Shown here one piece after another: positions 1 through 8,984 of a DNA stretch of 43,597 nt; the stretch's first letter is position 1, and each line of letters begins with the position of its first letter. The DNA lies in assembly GCA_022496185.1 (NCBI GenBank), contig WTXG01000285.1:1-43597 (forward strand), written 5' to 3'. The notes beneath the pieces were generated by a model. It was not told the origin of the DNA. It did no database searches and saw nothing but the letters and a program-made list of their open reading frames with translations. The DNA comes from Multifurca ochricompacta (lineage: Eukaryota; Basidiomycota; Agaricomycetes; Russulales; Russulaceae). The translations under genes were made by a program, and so were the position numbers.

Positions 1-645
1 TCGATCTCCATCCTTCCACCAAAGACCATTAATCTCTTTCAGGTTGTGGGCGTCAGCCCACAAGCGGCATAGTTCTGGGTTCATATTTTGTGAGACTTGT
101 GCCCACAGGTCCATATCATGGAGGCTGACTACGGCTGTCTTCACAAACACCTCTTCTGGTAGGACAGTTACATGGTCATTGTCATCTTCCCCTGTGTGCA
201 TATCTGGCCTTCGTGACAGTGCATCCGCTCGCGCGTTCTGACTTCCTGCAATGTGTTTCAGGGTGAAGTCATATTCCTCAAGCTCTAGGACCTCTCGCGC
301 TACGCGTTGGCTGATCTTGTGGGGTTCTTTCCAGTACAGCAGGTTAGAATGATCAGTATAGATGACTGTTTTGTGAGGATTCCCTGCAAGGTATGGCCGC
401 CAATGCTGTAGTGCCTTGACTATGGCTAGGAGTTCCCTATCCCAAATGTCGTAGTTTCGTTCAGCGGATGAAAAGGTTTCTGAGTAGTATGCCACTGGAT
501 GAGGTATTTGCAGATTGTCCCTTTGATACAACACTGCTCCATTTGCGAAATGGGAGGCATCCACTTCTAGCTCAAAGGGGCGACTCAGGTCAGGTTGAAT
601 AAGCACTGGTTCTGAGCCAACCAGGTCTCTAATCCATTCGAATGC
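1..645 (-). pseudogene. gypsy-1 pol: RNase H domain and connection
   Basis: Minus-strand translation continues the RT frame after one TGA at about 646 (after EQQ). It shows the gypsy RNase H landmarks: ELEVDAS (first Asp), [17 protein letters not shown] (Glu), [11 protein letters not shown] (Asp) and [11 protein letters not shown] (last Asp), followed by the start of the tether toward integrase (GLWWKDGDR near base 1). RNase H removes genomic RNA during reverse transcription. The TGA stands where related elements suggest Arg, so CGA-to-TGA decay is likely. Otherwise the frame is open to the window edge. The copy in gypsy-3 (40166-40700) is homologous. Confidence 0.85.
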
Positions 646-1685
646 TCATTGTTGTTCGGTACTCCAATGCCACGGCACATCCTTTTTCAGGAGGTCATTT
701 AGGGGTCGTGCTATGCCCGAGAATCCTTTAACAAAACGCCAGTAGAAGTTGCAGAACCCAATAAAGGATTGGACATCCTTGACACAGGTTGGCGTTGGCC
801 ATTCCCGAATTCCTTGTACCTTGACAGGGTCCATACGCACTTGTCCTCCCTCCAGGATCACTCCCAAGTACTCAATGCTTTGCTGTTCAAAGGAGCATTT
901 TGCAGGTTTGAGGTACAAATCATGCTCATGCAAGATGTCTAGCACCTGATGTACTCGTTCTCGGTGGTGATTCAAATTGTTGGCAGTGGCAACCAAGATG
1001 TCGTCCATATAGACTACTACTTCGCCAGTGAGGATGAGATCTCGGAAGATGTGATTCATCATGGATTGGAACGTTGCTGGTGAATTTGTAAGCCTGAAGA
1101 ACATGACGTTCGGTTCAAACAATCCTTGGTTCATTTTGAACGCCGCTTTGCACTGGTCACCTTCCTTGATTCTGACATTGTTGTAACCCCATCGTACATC
1201 CATCTTTGAAAAGAGGGATTTATCCCGCATGGTGTCGATGAGTTCAGAAATGAGGGGCAGGGGGTAGGCATTCTTTACAGTGTACATGTTAATTTTCCGG
1301 TAGTCCTGGACTGGTCGCAGCTTGCCGTCCTTCTTTTTGATAAAGAAGAAAGGTGAGGCGTACTGCGACTTGGATGGGCGAATGTATCCCTTGGCTAAAT
1401 GTTCCTCGAGGAATTCAGTAAGTGCCACCTGTTCGGTCTGGGACAGTGGGTAGACTTTACAGTCTATGGCAGCTGGCGTGTCTGGGAGGAGGTCAATGGC
1501 ATGATCCCATGGTCATTCTGGGGGAAGCGATGTGATTCTTCCTCGGAGAATACCCTCCAATGCCGCTGATAGACACTTGGCACTACGTCATGGTAAGTTT
1601 TCTCAACTTGTCCCTGCACGGCCTTCTGGGCTAGTTCTGACGCTTTGGTAGCATAACACTGACCAGGGTCTTCCCTTTCTTCTGT
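646..1685 (-). pseudogene. gypsy-1 pol: reverse transcriptase
   Basis: A 260-codon open segment (646-1428) carries the RT core: a basic [21 protein letters not shown] finger, then [12 protein letters not shown] (first catalytic Asp), then [10 protein letters not shown] (YMDD box) and the thumb region [20 protein letters not shown]. The frame extends upstream through [20 protein letters not shown], the usual link between protease and RT. That link contains a TGA in place of an expected CGA and a probable 1-base loss in a C run near 1518-1530, because the upstream stretch ending in SEEESHRFP reads in another frame. RT copies the genomic RNA to cDNA in virus-like particles. The copy is therefore damaged but young. 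Confidence 0.9.
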
Positions 1686-2105
1686 TCATGTAGTCCTGAT
1701 TACCGGATGCCTGATCGCATAATCGTAACCCAGCGATGTGATAATGGTTGGGTACGAGTCCTTATCCATGGTCGCATCAGCCCAATTAATCTTTGGTTCA
1801 AAAGCCGCAAGCCATGGATATCCCAAGATAAGGTCCTCATCTCCCAAATCTGTAATTAAGAAGCGAATGACCTTCGTCGTTTCTCCAACCTGGACCTTTA
1901 GGTCTGTATAGTGGGTGATCTTTCCGGCGCGATTGGCTGTCCCATCAATATTCCAAATATTCTTTTCCTGGGGAAGTGCCAGCCTTCCCAAACCCATTGT
2001 TCGTATCAGTTGTGGATGAATGAAATTGTCTGTGGCTCCGGAGTCCACTAAGATGTCTCGGTTGGCCATCCTCTGTGTAGTTTCAAAATGTACTGGTATT
2101 TTCAA
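1686..2105 (-). CDS. gypsy-1 retropepsin-like aspartic protease segment
   Basis: Open segment of about 139 codons with the active-site motif ILVDSGATDNFI. A second hydrophobic-Gly flap-side motif, DLILGYPWLAAFEPKINW, follows, as in chromovirus pol N-termini. It should cut the Gag-Pol polyprotein. The upstream stretch KIPVHFETTQR joins it to the gag end and is also the point where gypsy-2 is broken by gypsy-1. A stop or frame change separates it from the RT frame near 1686, so polyprotein continuity is not preserved in this copy. The gypsy-3 counterpart is at 41627-42160. Confidence 0.85.
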   Translation of the reverse strand: MKIPVHFETTQRMANRDILVDSGATDNFIHPQLIRTMGLGRLALPQEKNIWNIDGTANRAGKITHYTDLKVQVGETTKVIRFLITDLGDEDLILGYPWLAAFEPKINWADATMDKDSYPTIITSLGYDYAIRHPVIRTT

Positions 2106-2173
2106 TGACTCAAATCAACTAGCATACACAGAGGTAACATGGAGTGCTCGTGCCCAGGCCGATGGGTTTGAGC

Positions 2174-2788
2174 CTAACAAAAATCCTTTTTCGTGAAAGC
2201 TTTTTCTACCAAAATCGCGCGTACTTCCTCGCTTTCCTTCATCATATTAGCCCATATATCCTGGGCTTTCTCTTCCTTTGATCTTTTGTCTACGGTGGGC
2301 GGGTTATTCTGAGCAGGGCTTTCTGGTGTGACGGTTGCCGTGGCGGCACGTGCTCCTCTTTTTGGGCAATCTCGAGACATATGTCCCAATGCTCTGCAGC
2401 GGAAGCATCGCCCTTCCTTCATTAATGCTTGCCACTCATCTTCTGTGAGTGCTGCCCGAGCTCGGGCTCGATCCGCAGAGGTATCCATAGCATTTGGATC
2501 CCGCTGGGTATGATGGGCAGGTTTTACTCCGAAAGCGGCTTTCCACTGGTCTCGGGTCTTTCCCTTCTTGGTATCGACTCCGAACCGTGTTTGGAAGTCC
2601 AAATAGTCCTGTTGCTGTCGTCGGGCAGCATCAACCCAAGTGTCCCAATCATGGGGATGATGGAACTGTATGATATTTTTAACTAAGGGGTTGGGCAGCC
2701 CTTGCGAGAAGAGGTCTAGTGTGGCCTCCTCATCCGTGTCATAGCCGGCTCTACTGGCCAGACTTCTGAACTTGGCGACGTATGCATC
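2174..2788 (-). pseudogene. gypsy-1 gag, C-terminal part with zinc knuckle
   Basis: This is the 3' part of gag, reading from the Tc1 insertion at 2789 down to 2174. It includes the capsid-like end (DFQTRFGVDTKKGKTRDQWK) and one CX2CX4HX4C zinc knuckle (CFRCRALGHMSRDC) for RNA binding, then an acidic tail. It aligns directly with the uninterrupted gag of gypsy-2 (6016-7530). The 5' part lies on the other side of the Tc1 palindrome (4415-5303). Taking out the palindrome and one TA restores the reading frame through the GELDAYV stretch, so the break is purely insertional here. Confidence 0.9.
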
Positions 2789-3152
2789 TACAGTGCCTCA
2801 CAAAACTGAGTCAATGTTTTGCACTTTTGCACTGTTTGTTGAATATCACATCAGCCAAAACAAATATAAACAAAGTCTTGGTAGACCATAAAAGGTACAA
2901 GATAAGGGTTATGTAATGCAACAATAATTATGTAATTATGATCAAAACTTGTGGAGCTATGCCCATTTCAAATTGGGGACTCATTGACTCAGTTTTGTGA
3001 GTGGGTATCAGAAATATCAGAATCTGATGCTCCACCAAATGTACAGCAACCAATCCTTAATATATGGTTACCATAGTTATCTAAATATTGATGGGACCTG
3101 GAATAGAGCTATTTAACCATGGTTTACATTCCCAGAATATTATAATTTCCCA

Positions 3153-3627
3153 ATGCACCCCACCTCCTCTGCTCAGAAAGAAAACATGCTCTCTCTGGCC
3201 TCTGAAGGTCATTCCACTGACACTATTGCCTCCAGACTCAGCCTCAGCCAGTCCACAGTCTCTAGGACACTCAGAACTCTCCTTACCAACCATCAGTCAC
3301 CTCATTTTGGTCATCCTTCCAAGCTCTCTGCTACCTCTGAACATGCTATCATGATACAAATCACCACAGGAAAGGTTGGCAATGCTGTCCAGGCCACAAA
3401 GCACATCAATTCCATCATCCCCAACCATGTCTCTTCACAAACTGTGCACTGGGTTCTTAAACAACATTCATTCAAGGCTGTAACAAAGAAGAAAAGGCCA
3501 CTACTCTCTGCAGTACATTGCAAGAAGCACTTAGCCCTTGCTTTGAAGTACCAAAACTGGACTATGGAGGACTGGAAGAGGGTCATTTGGTCAGATGAGA
3601 CCAAAATCAACAGGTTTGGGTCAGATG
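3153..3627 (+). pseudogene. Tc1-like transposase, N-terminal half (left arm plus loop)
   Basis: From ATG at 3153 the frame shows a helix-turn-helix region (SRLSLSQSTVSRTLRTLL), a basic linker (GHPSKL), a second HTH-like part and the start of the DDE catalytic domain. The latter reads RVIWSDETKINRFGSD and contains the first catalytic Asp (WSDE). The sequence then turns back on itself at the loop, so the second Asp, the last Asp/Glu and roughly 170-180 residues of a normal ~340-aa Tc1 transposase are absent. A truncated DNA-binding protein could still bind the ends and act as a repressor; that is inference. Confidence 0.85.
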
Positions 3628-4050
3628 CCAGTCCTCCATAGTCCAGTTTTGGTACTTCAAAGCAAGGGCTAAGTGCTTCTTGCAATGTACTGCAGAGAGT
3701 AGTGGCCTTTTCTTCTTTGTTACAGCCTTGAATGAATGTTGTTTAAGAACCCAGTGCACAGTTTGTGAAGAGACATGGTTGGGGATGATGGAATTGATGT
3801 GCTTTGTGGCCTGGACAGCATTGCCAACCTTTCCTGTGGTGATTTGTATCATGATAGCATGTTCAGAGGTAGCAGAGAGCTTGGAAGGATGACCAAAATG
3901 AGGTGACTGATGGTTGGTAAGGAGAGTTCTGAGTGTCCTAGAGACTGTGGACTGGCTGAGGCTGAGTCTGGAGGCAATAGTGTCAGTGGAATGACCTTCA
4001 GAGGCCAGAGAGAGCATGTTTTCTTTCTGAGCAGAGGAGGTGGGGTGCAT
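3628..4050 (-). pseudogene. Tc1-like transposase, N-terminal half (right arm)
   Basis: Mirror copy of the left-arm gene, in which the same residues are encoded on the minus strand from ATG at 4050. It keeps the HTH DNA-binding half (SLSQSTVSRTLRTLL, HSFKAVTKKKRPLL) and runs out of homology at MEDW, where the reading enters the loop in the opposite sense and ends as HLTQTC. The first catalytic Asp is therefore missing here. The near identity of both arms implies recent origin or gene conversion. Confidence 0.85.
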
Positions 4051-4414
4051 TGGGAAATTATAATATTCTGGGAATGTAAACCATGGTTAAATAGCTCTAT
4101 TCCAGGTCCCATCAATATTTAGATAACTATGGTAACCATATATTAAGGATTGGTTGCTGTACATTTGGTGGAGCATCAGATTCTGATATTTCTGATACCC
4201 ACTCACAAAACTGAGTCAATGAGTCCCCAATTTGAAATGGGCATAGCTCCACAAGTTTTGATCATAATTACATAATTATTGTTGCATTACATAACCCTTA
4301 TCTTGTACCTTTTATGGTCTACCAAGACTTTGTTTATATTTGTTTTGGCTGATGTGATATTCAACAAACAGTGCAAAAGTGCAAAACATTGACTCGGTTT
4401 TGTGAGGCACTGTA

Positions 4415-5303
4415 GTTCGCCTTTCTCCATTCTGAGGGATTTCAACTCCCGGGCTGCCTTCTGCTTGGCTTGCCCGTCTGTGAAGGCGTCTTTGAACCTT
4501 TCAGCGATGGTCTCCCAAAGACCTTCGCTTGTGGTACAACGCCCGCTTTCCACTTGCTCGTTTAACCACTCCAATTGCTCCATGGTCCAGTCATCCACTG
4601 CGTCCCCTCGGATTAAGGAGAGGAACAGATTGGCACGCTGGAACGGGTTGACAATCTGTGGGACATCATGGTTGAAGTTCTTGAAAGTCGTGAACTCCAA
4701 CATGAACTTCTTGCTCTGCGAGCGGTCCCCTGTGAACGTCTGGGGTAATACTCCCAACAGCCGTCCCGATGGGGGAGGAATGTTTGGCGGAGGTGCCGCA
4801 GGGGCTGGTGGGGCGGGGTCTGGAAGTTGGGTGGCGATGGTAGACATGGGTGGGTGAGGTCAGGTGACGGTTTCTGTAGACTGTATTGATATCTGGGGAG
4901 TTGTCAAAGCAGGGGCTCTGATCGTGACAACTGCGGGTGCAACCGGAAACGTAGTCACTGCTAATGCTGGTGCTTCTTCTTCACTAGGGTACTCCTCTGG
5001 TTCGGAGTCCGTGACAATGGCCGGAGGGTTTTCTCTCCACGGGCCTAGTCCAAATTTGGGTGGGGCAGGTCTGGTTGTGACCCAAGAGTTTCGACTGTCC
5101 GAGTATCGGATACAATACCAAACTCTTTTCTTGTCGTCGTATTCTACCAGTTGGTATCTTCCGTCGTGATAGACGTAGTATCCAAACTCGGTTTCAAAGT
5201 CTTTCCAGGCGGCAGAGCCAAGTACTTGCTGTGAAAGATTATTCTCATCTCTGCGCTCGATGAGTTCTTCTTGGAAGAGGGTCTGACTGCGGCTGGAAGC
5301 CAC
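4415..5303 (-). pseudogene. gypsy-1 gag, N-terminal part
   Basis: This is the N-terminal gag region. It has an acidic/aromatic domain (FGYYVYHDGRYQLVEYDD, RIRYSDSR-like), a Pro-rich stretch (PPPNIPPPSGRL) and the capsid-like helix bundle start (FTGDRSQSKKFMLEF, NPFQRANLFLSLIRGDAVDDW). A TGA near 4860 separates the first 147 codons from the rest; gypsy-2 is open there, so this is probably another CGA-to-TGA change. The first codon homologous to the gypsy-2 gag start is GTG, not ATG, in both elements. The gene is broken at 4413 by the Tc1 palindrome. Confidence 0.88.
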
Positions 5304-5309
5304 TGTGAG

Positions 5310-5320
5310 AGACTCGACTT
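5310..5320 (-). promoter_or_regulatory. gypsy-1 primer-binding site (self-priming type)
   Basis: On the minus strand, two bases after the LTR end, AAGTCGAGTCT is the perfect complement of AGACTCGACTT inside the same LTR (plus-strand aagtcgagtct in 5540-5560). The same pairing occurs in gypsy-2. No match to a tRNA 3' end was evident, so Tf1-like self-priming is the simplest reading. Confidence 0.7.
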
Positions 5321-5322
5321 GA

Positions 5323-5905
5323 TGTTACGTCCGGTGTGGGATGTTCCACATGACTTGTGCGACAGCGTTGGTCAAGGGTTTCAGGTAAGAGGTCAATAGG
5401 ACCTCTTGGAGTTTCTAAGGGGTTGAGTCAAAGTCGAAGGGGCTGTTCCCTAAGACGATGTTGAGCAGAAAGTGCCAGAAGCACTGAGACAGACGAGTCA
5501 GAGATCGCAAGGGGAAGTCCAAAAGACAAACACCGATGTATTCAATAAGTCGAGTCTAAGGTCTACAGCATAGCTAAGGCGGACTTATATACATAAAGGG
5601 ATGGGCGTCTATAGATAAGGATATCAGAGTCAAGTGGGCCCAAAGATATGAAAGCGGACAGTGTAAAGCCTGGCTTCTGATAGGGGATTAAGTAAATGTC
5701 CGGTCGTAAAGATAAGAAGATAAGAGAATGCAAGCATAGACAAACAATGGATATACACGTCCAAACAACGGTCATGGGGATGGAAGCAACGCATGTGAGG
5801 GGTCCCAGGAGGGAGACATAATGAGGAAGTGAAGGGATGGCGGATGAGTGGGGTCCTGGTTGGGAAGCATGAAGAAAATAGGGCTGCTGGGCCCTGTTCG
5901 TAACA
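5323..5905 (-). repeat. gypsy-1 5' LTR
   Basis: 583 bp, TGTTACG...CGTAACA at the ends. It is the same LTR family as 7553-8145, 8364-8953 and 42811-43385. In element orientation (minus) it carries a TATATAAG box, then the AGACTCGACTT sequence complementary to the PBS. Confidence 0.9.
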
Positions 5906-6015
5906 TGTCCTCTGTGTAGTCTCGAAATGAACTGGTATTTTCAATGATTTGAAGCAACTAGTATACACAGAGGTAACATGGAGTGCCCTTGCCCAGGCCG
6001 ATGGGGTAGAGCTTA

Positions 6016-7530
6016 TCAAAAATCCTTCTTTGCGAATGCCTTCTCCACAAGGATGGCTCGCACTTCCTCACTCTCCTTCATCATATTTGCCCATATGTCT
6101 TGGGCTTTTTCTTCCTTAGTCCACTTGTCGCCGACTGGTGGGTTATTGTTGATGGGGGCTGCCGGTGCAGCATTTGCCACTGCGACTCGTACCCCTTTCT
6201 TCGGACAGTCTCGGGACATGTGCCCCTGCCCTTTACAGTGGAAACACCGCCCTTCCTTCATCAGCATCTGCCATTTGTCTTCTGTGAGCGTGGCTCTTGC
6301 CCTGACTCTGTCTGCTGAGGTATCCATAGCATTAGGATCCCTCTGAGTGGTGTGCGTCAGTTTGACTCCAAATGCTGCCTTCCACTGTTCTCGAGTCTTC
6401 CCTTTCTTGGTGTCAACTCCAAATCGAGTTTGGAAGTCGAGATAGTCCTGCTGCTGTTGTTGAGCAGCGTCAACCCACTCATCCCAATCATGAGGGTGAT
6501 GAAACTGAATGATGTTTTTGACAAGCGGGTTTGGCAGTCCCTGGGAAAAGAGGTCCAGGGTCGCCTCTTCATCGGTATCATAGCCTGCCCAATTCACCAG
6601 GCTTTGGAACTTTGCCACATAGGCATCGAGTTCTCCCTTTTCCATGCGCAGGGACTTTAATTCCCTGGCTGCTTTCTGCTTTGCCTGTCCATCAGTGAAG
6701 GCATCCTTGAACCTCTGGGCTATGGTCTCCCAGAGGCCTTCACTGGTGGTATGGCATCCACTCTCTACCTGCTCGTTCAACCACTCAAGCTGTTCCATTG
6801 TCCAATCGTCGACTGCATCACCCCTGATGAGTGAAAGGAAGAGGTTGGCACATTGGAAGGGGTTGACAATTTGGGCCACATCGTGGTTGAAGTTCTTAAA
6901 TGTAGTGAACTCCAGCATGAACTTCTTGCTTTGGGAGCAGTCTCCCGTGAAGGTCTGGGGCAGGATCCCCGAGAGACGTCCCGATGGTGGAGGGATGTTT
7001 GGGACAGCGGGGGGTGGAGGAGGAGGAGGAATGGGGTCAGGGAGTTGGGCGGCAATGGTGGACATGTTTTGGTGGAATGGGATGACGGTGTCGGCGGATT
7101 GTATCGATATCTGAGGAGTTGTCAAAGCAGGTGCTCTGATCGTGACAACTGCTGGTGCAACCAGGGGTGTAGGCAATGCTAATACTGGTGCGTCTTCACT
7201 ATTTTCTTCAACATATTCTTCTGGTTCTGAGTCAGTGATGATCGCGGGCGGGTTCTCTCTCCACAGTCCGAGACCGAATTCTGGTGGAGCGGGAGCGGTG
7301 GTAACCCACGAGTGTCTGCTATCCGAGTATCGGATACGATACCAAACTCTCTTTTCGTCGTCGTATTCTACCAGTTGGTATCTTCCATCGTGATAGACGT
7401 AGTATCCAAACTCGGATTCAAAGTCTTTCCAGATGGCAGAGCCAAGTGTCTGTTGTGAAAGATTATTCTCGTCTCTGCGTTCAATGAGCTCTTCTTTGAA
7501 CAGGGTCTGACTGCAGCTGGATGAAGCCAC
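6016..7530 (-). CDS. gypsy-2 gag polyprotein, intact
   Basis: Uninterrupted frame of 504 codons: N-terminal acidic/aromatic domain (residues ~1-110), low-complexity Pro-rich linker (~150-190), capsid-like region (~190-370, with DAVDDWTMEQLEWLNEQVES and QGLPNPLVKNIIQFHH), one zinc knuckle CFHCKGQGHMSRDC (~430-445) and an acidic Lys-rich C-terminus. Gag forms virus-like particles and packages element RNA. The frame starts at a GTG about 22 bp downstream of the LTR; no in-frame ATG lies between the LTR end and this codon, and the first in-frame ATG seen is the MSTIAAQL codon about 150 residues in. Initiation may thus be non-AUG, or the N-terminal third may not be translated. It is the best-preserved gene of the gypsy elements here. 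Confidence 0.9.
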   Translation of the reverse strand: MASSSCSQTLFKEELIERRDENNLSQQTLGSAIWKDFESEFGYYVYHDGRYQLVEYDDEKRVWYRIRYSDSRHSWVTTAPAPPEFGLGLWRENPPAIITDSEPEEYVEENSEDAPVLALPTPLVAPAVVTIRAPALTTPQISIQSADTVIPFHQNMSTIAAQLPDPIPPPPPPPAVPNIPPPSGRLSGILPQTFTGDCSQSKKFMLEFTTFKNFNHDVAQIVNPFQCANLFLSLIRGDAVDDWTMEQLEWLNEQVESGCHTTSEGLWETIAQRFKDAFTDGQAKQKAARELKSLRMEKGELDAYVAKFQSLVNWAGYDTDEEATLDLFSQGLPNPLVKNIIQFHHPHDWDEWVDAAQQQQQDYLDFQTRFGVDTKKGKTREQWKAAFGVKLTHTTQRDPNAMDTSADRVRARATLTEDKWQMLMKEGRCFHCKGQGHMSRDCPKKGVRVAVANAAPAAPINNNPPVGDKWTKEEKAQDIWANMMKESEEVRAILVEKAFAKKDF

Positions 7531-7539
7531 GTTGGGAGG

Positions 7540-7550
7540 AGACTCGACTT
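7540..7550 (-). promoter_or_regulatory. gypsy-2 primer-binding site (self-priming type)
   Basis: Minus strand AAGTCGAGTCT, two bases from the LTR end. It is an 11/11 complement of AGACTCGACTT at 7777-7787 of the same LTR, which lies about 34 nt downstream of the TATA box, where transcripts should begin. This is the layout of Tf1/sushi self-priming. Confidence 0.75.
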
Positions 7551-7552
7551 GA

Positions 7553-8145
7553 TGTTACATCTGGTGCGGGACATTCCACACGACTTGTGTGACAGCGTTC
7601 GTTTGTTATCAGGTAAGAAGCCAATAGGGCCCCTTGGAGTGTGTATGGGAAGAGTCAAAGTCAAAGAGGCTGTACTCTAAGACAATGTTAAGCAGGAAGT
7701 ACCAAAAGTACTAGTGAGATGATCGAGTCAAGGCATCCAAAGGGAAGTCCAGAAGACAAGCACCAATGTATTCAATAAGTCGAGTCTGAGGTCTACAATG
7801 TAGTTACAGTGGACTTATATATGTAATCGAATGAGTGTCTAAAGATAAGATATCATAGAGTCATGTGGGCCCAAATATACGGAAGCGGAGGGCGTAAAGC
7901 CTGGCTTCTGATAGGGAATTAAGTAAGTGTCCGGTTGTAGAGATAAGAGATAAAAGATAATGGATAAGAGACCAATCATGAGCACAGTAACACAAACAAA
8001 GACAAAGGCAATCATGGGGAGGGAAGCAGGGCACGTGATGGGTCCCAGGAAGGAGATGTGATCAAGAAATGTAAAGTAGGGGGACAGGCAGGGTCGTCAC
8101 TGGGGATCATGAAGAAAAGTGGGCTGCTAGGCAGGGGTTGTAACA
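7553..8145 (-). repeat. gypsy-2 5' LTR
   Basis: 593 bp with TGTTAC...GTAACA ends. A minus-strand TATA box (TATATAAG) lies at 7814-7821 and the PBS-complementary site at 7777-7787. The right flank cgaat (8146-8150) should be the 5-bp target duplication, but the other end is out of view. Confidence 0.9.
7814..7821 (-). promoter_or_regulatory. LTR TATA box of gypsy-2
   Basis: TATATAAG on the minus strand. Equivalent boxes sit at the same place in the other LTRs of this family. Transcription is expected about 30 bp downstream, near 7787. Confidence 0.7.
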
Positions 8146-8297
8146 CGAATGAGCTTGTTGGAAGGATGCTTGTATGCGTTTCTGCAGTCCAGTGGGGGGT
8201 ATCTTCATCTTCAATCTCCTCGACCTCAACAGAACAAGTCCTAGCCTTCTTCCTTGGGGGTGCAGGAGTTGGGTTCATCTTTATCTTTGATTTTAGG
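8146..8297 (-). pseudogene. unknown coding-like fragment interrupted by gypsy-2
   Basis: Minus-strand frame from ATG at 8278 starts MNPTPAPPRKKARTC, a basic nuclear-localisation-like stretch, then the acidic VEVEEIEDEDTP, and is cut at 8146 by the gypsy-2 LTR. It may be the N-terminus of a nuclear protein or an exon of a gene continuing at 10324-10717 beyond the hAT insertion. I do not recognise it. Confidence 0.35.
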
Positions 8298-8363
8298 TAG
8301 TGATTGGCAGGGGTAACCCTGGGGTATCCTTGTTGGTACCCATACCCATACCCGTACCCATCA

Positions 8364-8953
8364 TGTTACGTCCGGTGCGGGACGTTCCACACGACTTGTG
8401 TGACAGCGTTCGTTCGTGTATCAGATAAGAGACCAATAGGGTCTCTTGGAGTTATGCGGGAAGAGTCAAAGTCAAAGAGGCTGTACTCTAAGACAATGTT
8501 GAGCAGGAAGTACCAGAAGTACTTGAGACGGTCGAGTCAGAGTGTTCAAAGGGAAGTCCAGAAGACAAGCACCGATGTATTCAATAAGTCGAGTCTGAGG
8601 TCTACAAGACAGCTACAGTGGACTTATATACGTAATTGGGTGAGCGTCTAAAGATAAGATAAGACAGAGTCATGTGGGCCCAAATATACGAAAGCGGAGG
8701 GCGTAAAGCCTGGCTTCTGATAGGGAATTAAGTAAGTGTCCAGCCATAGAGATAAGAATAAAAGATAAGAGATAAGAGGGCAAACATAAGTACAGTAGCA
8801 CAAACAAGGACAAAGGCAATCACGGGGAAGGGAGCAGGGCACGTGATGGGTCCCAGGAAGGGGACGTAATCGAGAAGTGGAGAGTTGGTGGAAGAGAAGG
8901 GTCGTCATTGGGGAGAGTGAAGAAAATCGGATTGCTAGGCAGGGGTCGTAACA
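8364..8953 (-). repeat. solo gypsy LTR in hAT1
   Basis: 590 bp, TGTTACG...CGTAACA, flanked by CATCA at 8359-8363 and 8954-8958. Orientation is taken from the TATA box and the aagtcgagtct site. It is closely related to the gypsy-2 LTR and formed by LTR-LTR recombination. Confidence 0.93.
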
Positions 8954-8984
8954 CATCACTATGGGTATGGGTAACCCGCGGGTT

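Larger units (their letters stand above)
2791..4412. mobile_element. Tc1-pal-1: palindromic Tc1/mariner-derived element
   Basis: It begins CAGTGCCTCACAAAACTGAG and ends with its inverse, flanked by TA on both sides (2789-2790 and 4413-4414), the Tc1/mariner target duplication. Left arm 2791-3575 and right arm 3628-4412 are both 785 bp and nearly identical inverted copies, around a 52-bp loop (3576-3627). Each arm carries the 5' half of a Tc1-like transposase gene. Each arm also has a second, inverted copy of the terminal motif about 190 bp inside (2981-3002), giving several possible transposase binding sites per end. No full transposase can be made from this copy. Confidence 0.93.
1..5905 (-). 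mobile_element. gypsy-1: Ty3/gypsy retrotransposon, 3' end outside window
   Basis: In minus orientation the order is 5' LTR (5323-5905), PBS, gag (split), protease, RT and RNase H, running off the left edge. Integrase and 3' LTR are not in view. The element is inserted in the gag/protease junction of gypsy-2: sequence just right of 5905 resumes gypsy-2 where gypsy-1 itself has the homologous stretch near 2069. The expected 5-bp target duplication (5906-5910, tgtcc) cannot be checked without the left end. Gag is cut by a Tc1 palindrome at 2791-4412. Confidence 0.9.
5906..8145 (-). mobile_element. gypsy-2: Ty3/gypsy element, 5' part
   Basis: 5' LTR (7553-8145), PBS, complete gag (6016-7530) and the first residues of the protease frame (KIPVHFETTQR, about 5920-5955), where gypsy-1 has inserted. 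The rest of pol should lie left of the window, beyond the far end of gypsy-1. It is inserted into an unknown coding-like sequence at 8146. Confidence 0.9.

Noticed and set aside
749..949. Many plus-strand frames opposite gypsy-1 and gypsy-3 pol
   Set aside because: Antisense shadows of conserved minus-strand domains, with no motif of their own.
8012..8278. 88-codon minus-strand frame as one gene
   Set aside because: The second half reads into the gypsy-2 LTR; only 8146-8278 can be pre-existing coding sequence.
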